A stretch of 64,000 nt of DNA from Rhea pennata (taxonomy: Eukaryota > Chordata > Aves > Rheiformes > Rheidae). The notes beneath the pieces are model-generated. The model was not told the DNA's origin, did not search any database, and saw only the letters and a program-made list of their open reading frames with translations. Shown one piece after another: positions 48,201 to 57,200 of the stretch. The position numbers were made by a program, and so were the translations under genes. Each line of letters opens with the position of its first letter. The first letter of the stretch is position 1. The DNA lies in contig NC_084678.1 of assembly GCF_028389875.1 (NCBI RefSeq), positions 18,506,899-18,570,898 on the forward strand. Direction: 5' to 3'.

Positions 48201-51200
48201 CAATGACACTCCTTACTTCAATATTGATACTACCAGTGGCACATTGACAGTGCAACTCCAAGCTCCTCATCCTTACAAGGCAGAAATGAGATTGAACTAA
48301 AAATGCTTGTGAATCTTAAGCAGCCTGTAAGCTAAGCAGCCTGTAAGCTACTTCAGGAAGCATCAGCCCAACAACTTGGAAAGCTAGGAGTAAGAAGTGC
48401 TACTTACGGAGCTCCCCAACTTGCAGGATTTCACAAAGCATTCTGGTAAGTTCAATGGCACTGCGCCCAAAAGGACACTCATGCTTATCTTCTCGACTGC
48501 TGTTCTCCAGAACAATCTACAGGAAGAAGATGCAACACACAGCTAGAGCTGCTGAGGTGTTAGTAGCTGCAAAAAGTAGAAGCTTCACCTACCCTGATAT
48601 AGGTGTCCTGATGAAACTTGGCTAAGTAGAGCATGTTGTCCAATGCCAGCATCCCTGGAGGAGTCTGTGTAAAATCCATTGCTGGATTGATGTGATTCTG
48701 TGAAAAGAACATGCAGAAATAACCCAAACCAGTTAGTCTCAAGAAATGGTGAGAGAAGCTTTTCTGAATGAATGTCCCTCAAGCACTCCTTCACATCTAT
48801 CCAAGGGGTAGATTTGATATCTGCTGACAACACTATCCAAACTTTCTGGAAGACAGGCTGATTCTGAGTTCCTCACAGAATAGTTGTGCACGATGCATAA
48901 ATACCTCCAGAGAATGTGCCTAATGAGCCCTAGGATATAACCAAGTAGCAAGTTGACAATAATGTCCCCTGGAGGTTTGAAACTGAGCTATAGAAGTGTG
49001 GTGAAACAAACAGCTGCTTCAGTTCATGTTTTCCCACCATTCTGATGGAGATTCCTTAGTTTGCCTTTACATGCTCTAAAGTCAGCACTCTCTCTAGATG
49101 CATACAGTGAATCCCAGCATCTTGTAGTCCTTGGTGTACATGGCTTTGCGTTTTTCTGTTCCACTGCCAGGGACAGTATTGCTGTCAGACTCCGCATCAA
49201 ATGCTATTCTTCTCAGCTCAAATATGACGTCTCGCTGTGCCTGAGGGACAGAAGGCAGGAAAACAGTAAAGTGAGCAATTGATCGGGTGATACTTTCACA
49301 TAATATACAGTCCCATCTGTCCTCAGAGCTCACACAGTGAATAGACAGGTGCCAAAGGTCAGCTTAACCTTTATGTAAGAAGCAGCAATCTATTTCAAAA
49401 AGGCAAGTTTCAATACTTCGGACTGCCCCAAGTTTAGCTAAAGGTAATTTACAGGCATTCAGCTATTGCTGAAGTATTCTCACTCCACACTACAATGAAT
49501 CAAAGAGCTGAGTAACAGAAACCTTAAAAAGCATCCAGTTTCCCTGCACACTGCAACAGCAAATGCATGGGACAAAAGGACTTGCCCTCCATAGAAGTGG
49601 AAGAATTAGTCTGATAGCTGGTATCACATTAGTCAAGAAAGAACATGTATTCCAGTGATCACTCACAGCCAAAAAAGCTCTACAGCATACAGTAAGATAT
49701 TGATGAGAACATCTGAATCTCAAGGATGACAGTGCAAGGAGTGTTTTTGAAGCTTTATAGCACCATCTACTGCAAATTCTATGGAGCTAAGCAGCTCAGA
49801 AATCAGGCCCCTGTTCCATCAGATCTTACTCAGCTCTAATAGTGACCTGATCATTAGGGTCCATCTTGGTCATCATTCTCTCTTCCAGCAGATTAAAGGT
49901 CAGGACCTGTAGCACATATAGCTGATGCGCCATTTCTGTTTTAATTGGGCGGTTTCCTCTGATCACATGCTGCAAAAATAAAGGATAGGGAGGACTGAAG
50001 AGAATACAAATATACACGGAGATGTTAGCAGTAGGCACTACGTCAGGCAACAAGTATATCTCCGTATATGAAAATTCAGCTGTTTAACCTCCATATTCCA
50101 TCAGAAGCATAATGATACACTTTATAACAGCAGGAAGAAGCATGCTGTTAAAGCACTTTTGAACAAGTAGCTCTAATTTCACCCTTGACATTTTCACTCT
50201 TCTGCAAGGGCCCTGAAGGCAGCAGGATTTACACTTTATTCAAGTAAGACCTCTGATAAGAAGACATTAGAAAGCTCTCTGTCATTTCATACTCACATTC
50301 AGAATTATAGATCTCAGGTGCTTCTGGGCAAATGCATTAGCCATTTCCTGTTGGGGATTTAGAGATGAAATCAACATGAGTGAAAAATAAACAAAATACC
50401 TACATCATGCAGAAAGGAGAAGAAGAATGAAGCCTATGAACTGGAGAGAGTGTTGGCACATGGCAAATTGCTTTTACTGCAGATGGTCTGTAGCATGGGG
50501 GTTTCACCAAAAAAGCAAGTATCAAGTTGGGATGCAAGGGTCATTTTTACCATAGCATAAGTCATGAATGACTGTCCTACAAAACAACATTAGTGTGGAG
50601 GAAAGCAACAGAACAGTCCAAGAAAACAAGAAAGCTTGGCCTAGTACTGTATATCTAATGATACTTCAGTATCAGGAGATACTGCAGTAGGGTGTTGTGT
50701 GTTGCCCAGAAAGTCTGGCAGCTGCAATAGGTTTTTGCAAAAAGTATTCCACAGCAGAAAGAGGGCCCAGCTTTCTGCACCTAGGTATACATTCAAGGTA
50801 ACATAGACCAGAGTGGACAGCTCTCCCTGACCCCCTTCAAAACTCTTCCTCTGAAGTTTACAATTCCTTTGCCTCAGTTCTTAAAGAGACACTTAAAAGT
50901 CAGGTTATGGGCAATTTGCAGAAACACTTCAGGTTACAAAAATTAGTAGTAAATAATTTTCATGCTTAAAGGAAAACCTTCAGGAAAGCTTCTGGTTACT
51001 ACCTTTACTGAATGACTTACCTCCCGAGATGAGGCTATTCCCCAGTCATCAAGTCATGATGACAGAAAGATTTAAGTATCAGCTGCAAGCCTTCAGCTCA
51101 GAGCAGTTGCACACGCACCTGCAAAATCTAACTTGTGCTTTCCTCATTAGGTCCTGAAGATGTGCTTTTTAAAATATAGACAATCTCATTACACCTGCTA

Positions 51201-54200
51201 GTAAAGCAGCAGAAGAGATAATGTCAAGATGGACTATTATCAGAAGTTTGCTGCTACAAGCAAAACCACCGAGTAAAAAAAATCTAATGGGTGATGTCAT
51301 TTGGAATAAGTCCAAAAGAATTGCCAGTTTGAGATCTCTTCATATTCCTATGCTGTGTAGATTGAAAATTGGAAGCAGATGTGCAGTTTTAGACAATTGT
51401 ACCCAATCAGCTGTCCAATCTGAGCCATCCAAGACTGTTCAAATTGTTCACATCAACCCTTCTCTTGACAGGTTGCATAAAGAGTATGACAAAATGCATA
51501 TATTAGCTTCACTCTGAGTCCACATTATCACTCTTTTTGGTAACATACTGCTCGAGGCAGGAACTTCCTAAAACAGAAGAGTGATATACTGGCTGATAGC
51601 CAAACTGTAGTGGCTGCAAGTTCAGCAGCGTTCATGTTACATGCTATCAAAATGAGTCAGTGCTTGGGTGTAAGGTATCCAGAAAGCATCTAGATGAAGT
51701 AGGAAATGGTTTCAGAGTAACACACTGCCCTCTGAGTTATTATTGTTTACTATTATTCAAGAAAGGTATTACTGTACTAGAATAAGGCCTGCTGTTAGAA
51801 TTTGTTCATGCATGCAACAAAAAATCCTTGCTCCACAGGAATTAGTCTGTACATGGGAGGAAGTACCAGGTGATGAAACAGATAAACAGCAGGAAAGACA
51901 AAGACAACTGAACAATCTTGAATAGCTTAGTAAGAAGCACGACCACACACCTCACCTAACCTACTGTCAAGAGATATATGATGTGTTGAGACTCCAGCAC
52001 CGCTCACTTTGCTGCTGGACGAGATCTTGTAGATTGCATGCAAGACACGGGGGGAGTGAAAGATCCCTTGCAATTTGATTTTTGTATGAAGTTTAGTATC
52101 TTAGCCAAATTACTAACAGAGGAGTACATTCTTCCTCAACGGGATGTGTTAAAAATATCCATTAACTTTAGAAATTATGCAACATTTATTAAGACCATAG
52201 TTTCCACCTGTGCAGGGACTACATCCTCAGCAAAAATGGAGTATTCTCTGCACCACCCAAGAAATCTACAAAATGCAACAGAATCTCAGAAACAGAAGAT
52301 TCCAAATCAACCTATTAACATCGCAGGTCATTTCCCTCGGAGGCAAGAAACATTCTTATGGTACAATACCCATGAAAGAGAGTTCACAGATCAGGCAGAA
52401 TATATGCTGTAGCCCCAAGACTATCAGCACTAAGTTTTGTGACTGCTCTTCACAAACATCTCTGCCATTATTAAGGGCTTAGCTACATACGAAACTATCC
52501 TTAAGGCAAGTTAGATTTGTGGTCCCAACTCATGCTTTAGTAAGTTTAAAATGACCCAGACTTCTACAGATCTGGTTCCAGTTTTAAAATTAGTTCACTT
52601 GATCAGCTTTGTTGTTTCTAAAGTCTCCAAAGTTTAGGCAAGCCTTTTATGAATCATCTTTAATATCTTGCGTGCGTAAGTTATTCAGGTTTCTTCTGCT
52701 ACTGAATCTTCTCTCCCTTCTCCCTTTCCCCCCCCTCCACCCCAAATCTGAGTGCATCACCATTAGTCCTCCCACCCTTTTGCATAGGCTCGTCCATTAT
52801 TTGAAGCCTGTATGCATCATCTCTGGGGTACAAGGAGGCATAACTTGAGAAAAGCTATCATGCCTGCAGCTATGTGTGACCAGCCCCCGGGCTTGGGTTA
52901 CTTACAGTGATGGGCAGGTCTAGCGGGTTAAGGAGCTTGTCCTGCTGGCAGAAAGCAAAAAAGGCACAAAGAGAAGCAGACAGGATTTAGCTCAGAGTCC
53001 AGAATAAAAGACACAAAGGAGGCATTAGAGAAGAAAGGCTTAACACAGCAAAGCTACACAATACAGACATACGCACATCTTGCATGTAGCTGCAATCTCT
53101 GGGATTTCCTCAGAGTATGACTGGTGTTTTATTTCTCACATTTGCCAGCAGAGACATTTCCATAGGACTCAAGAAAGGTTCTTTTTTTGTTTGGTAAGTA
53201 CATACAATGCCAAGAGCACAACCCACAGCCTCCCTCTGCCTTGTACTAATCTCCCACAGAAATTCGGGAGAAGGAGAAAAGGGAGGAGAAAAGGTTGGTT
53301 GTTTTTTGTCGTTGTTTTTTCCAAAAGAATTCTGCACTGGATACAGGATTACTTTCTGTCTCCCCAGGCCTTTCATATTTCCTCCTGGGCACCTCCTCAC
53401 CACAGATGTGCTGTTCCAGTACACATTATCAATTGGATTGCCTTTTTTCATCAGTGCTGCCAAACTTAAAGAGCATTTAAGCACTTGGCAAGGTCTGAGA
53501 TGTGCCCTGCCCAGACAACACAGTTTCTGAGACAAAGCAAGCAGCCAACCAATAACCATTACTGAGGTTTAGTGTTGAGAAGGAAGTACAAACCTGTCTC
53601 TTGTCCTCTGGAGCCTTCAAAAAGAGGGCATTGATCAGGGCAATGGCATATGTCTGAATCTCTTGGTTTGAACTGCAGAGACAAAAATGAGAGGGAGATC
53701 AGACATAAGAACAGAAGAGAGAGTGCTGAACATTATAGCCTACTTCTTTGCCTGCACTGCAAGAACATTTACTACAGTTGTCTTGTGTTTCAATGGACAC
53801 ATAGGATCCAGGTAATCTACCTTGACGTCATTCAGCTCTTCAGGACAGATAAACAGCTGACAGAAATTGCTATCCAATAGCTATGTTATTCAGAGATGTG
53901 TTTTAAATGTAAAAGCATAGGACTACAAAGATGATCAGAGGGCTGGAACATCTGCACTGTGAGGAACGGCTGCGAGAGCTGGGCCTCTTCAGCCTGGGGA
54001 AGAGAAGACTGAGGGGGGATCTTATCAATGTGTATAAGTACCTGAAGGGAAGGTGTCAGGGGGACAGGGACAAACTCTTTTCAGTTGTCCCATGTGACAG
54101 GACAAGAGGCAATGGGCAAAAACTGAACCACAGGAAGTTCTGCCCGAATGTAAGGGGGAATTTCTTCACTGTGAGAGTGATGGAGCACTGGCACAGGTTG

Positions 54201-57200
54201 CCCAGAGAGGTTGTGGAGTCTCCTTCTCTGGAGATATTCAAGGCCCACCTGGATGTAACCCTGTCTAACATGCTCTAGGGGACCCTGCTGAGCAGAGAGG
54301 TTGGACTAGATGATCTCCAGAGGCCCCTTCCAGCCTTACTGATTCTATGATTCTATGTATTTTCAAATTGACAGATTCATGAAATTGATTTGGATCACAT
54401 CACTCTTGGGGGGTGGACACTCACACTTGTAGATGAGAGATAAGCTGCCCCACGGTGATCTCTTCGGCTATCTTCTGATACAGAGTCTGACTGTTCAACA
54501 CCATGCTTTCTAGGATGGCTAGGGATCGCTGGAGGATGGAGACATCTACCATAGGCTGACTCACATACCCTGCAATCTAAAACCAAATGAACCATCAGGT
54601 CAGCTGACACTGATCCAGGAAACCTTTTGTGAGTTTCCCAGAAGGGAGATGGGGCTCAGGAAGCTGGGATGAAGTCTTTAGAGCATGCTGTGCTCTCAGA
54701 GTCATCTTGCTGTCCTTGAAATCCGCATTTAAGCATAAAATGAGACAGCACCTCCTTCCTTCCTTTTCCCAGTCTCACCTGTTTGATGAAGGTTATTGAG
54801 ACCATGTCCCAAGAGACAATGCCATGGTCCATGAGCTCCAAGAAGGCAGTCAAGGTGAATGCCAACATCTCACTGTAACTGAGAAAACGAAGAATGCAGT
54901 TACAAGAGATCTGCATACAGAAAAAGCTCATCCAATCCGAATAACCTGGGCAAGAGAAAAATGGCATCACCTTCTCCTAATAAAACAGACTAAAATTTGG
55001 CAGATGGGGAAGCAATAAAATATCTCCAGTTATGCAGACACTCTTATTACTTCGTAAAATCACATCTTATTTTTAATGATTACAAACATTAATTGAAAGT
55101 AGCCTTGAGTCCAGCCACCAGAGACTGACAACTATCTGGATCAGTCAAAGGAATAACAACAAAAGCTGCGATACAATATTTGTTCCTGAGCAGTGCGTAG
55201 TACCACTACTCAAACTCAACACTTTCACGGGAGGAAAAACAAAAACAAGATGCTCAGTACAGTGACATTCAGTTAAAAATAACAAAAGAAAACCTTGAAA
55301 ATGAGAAAGCCTCTTACAATGATCATCTGAAAATTTAGGTCATATGCAAGTATTACATTTTAAACAATCTTTGATTTAGGCTCCAGAGTAAATTTATAAT
55401 TACAAAACAAGCAAAAAATCTTTGAAAAAGGATAAAACCTCAGCACACACACAAAAAAACTCCAAACAAACATGTTCTACCATCAAAGAAAATCACGCAG
55501 AATTAAGTGTCATTCTGCAAATACAGGAACTTAGGTTCAAACAGAACTCTAGAACAGATGTACTGTGAAAAATCTAACACAGAACCAGAACAGAACAGGA
55601 TAGTCTGTAAAATGCAATGAAAATATATTGCTAATTTATCAAAGCAAGAGTCTCATGTATATTACAGCAACAAATTATCAAAACTATAAAAAGGCTTTTA
55701 GTGAAGATAACAGTAATATCTGATGCAAACCATTCACTTGTTTTTTCCTGTGTTCACAATAAACATGCCTAGGAAAATTTCCAAATCAGAATTGAATTAT
55801 TTTCTCCTCCTCTCTCCTTTAAGAGGGAGCAAAGTCTTCAAATCTGTCGTTTTAACATCACTGTAAGATATTTTAGAACAATTGATTAATAAGAAAAATA
55901 AATTTCCAGGACCAGATGGTATTTATCCAAGAATTCCAAAGAAACTAAAACATCCTATTGTTAAACGACTAACTGTACTGCATAGAAAGTGGCAAATATA
56001 ATGCTAATTTTTAAAGAGGACACTGGGGGAAATCTGAAGTAGCACCTCTCAGAAATTCTGGCACTTGTAACCAGAAAGATATGTGAAAACTATAATAAAA
56101 AAATACTACTACTAAAAAGAAGTAGCAGTGTCTAACAGGGAAGAATTGCCACAGCTTTTATAGAGGTAAATTATGTTTCATATATATTGAAGCTCTTTGA
56201 ACAAATTAATGAGGATAGGATGAGAACAATTCATACACTACTTTTAGACTTCCAGAAAGATTTTAACAAGGTGCTTCACTGATGGCTCCTAAAAAAACAA
56301 AAAAACAAAAAACAAAAACAAAAATACACTCAGCTGTTAAAGGGTAAAAGCAAAAGCCCTTTCTTGGATTAATAGCTAATTGAAAGACAAGAAATAAAAC
56401 ACTGTAAGTTAAATGGGCAGGATTCAAACTGACAAAAAGTAACAAGCAAATTACCTCACAACTGCACAGTAGTACTAGAAAAAGCTACTGTGAAGGATGA
56501 AAACAACGATTAACGCTCTGGAATGGCTTCCATAGAACAGAGTCTTAATGGACCATGACTCTTTAGCTTATAAGAGATATGACTAAGGGCTGATACGAGA
56601 GAGATCTATATGGTATGGAGAAGACACATAGAAAACATTTACAAATCCTCTTAACAAAATATACAGACGTAACCAAATGAATGTTAGGCAACATGTTTAA
56701 AGTAAAGGAAGTATTTTATCCATATAGCACAAGGAACTTAATTTCCACACAGTACTGTAGAGGATTAAGAAAATATAGCAAGAAATTCACATAAAAAATG
56801 CCCAAAGGTTCTTAAAACAAAGAGACACAATTTCTGGTCAGGAAACCAAAAGTTGAAAACTGCTGGAAGCTGGAGACTATAAAGTGATCCACTCCCTCCT
56901 ACACTTTCCTTAGCCCTTTCCATTTAATGAGATAAACAAACCTTTGGTACGGCCCAGTATGGTAATTGTTTTCATGATACAAGTCAGAAAGTGCTGATTG
57001 CCTATATGAGAGCCAGCAACTTATGTTTACTGTTGATTGCCACATACACGCCACCAGTTCTACAGGAGTGTTTTTGTATGCAATTGCATGTGGGTTTTTC
57101 ATAGTCTACCTTCTCATTTAGACCACAGATTAGTAACTCTGCTCTGAGAGATTATGAGCACAGGAAAGGTAATAAAAGTCATCTAAAATATCAAAGTAAC

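Noticed and set aside
51221-52412. Two plus-strand ORFs (98 and 124 aa) in an ELMO2 intron
   Set aside because: No family motif, no regulatory context, and length not beyond chance for AT-rich intron DNA.
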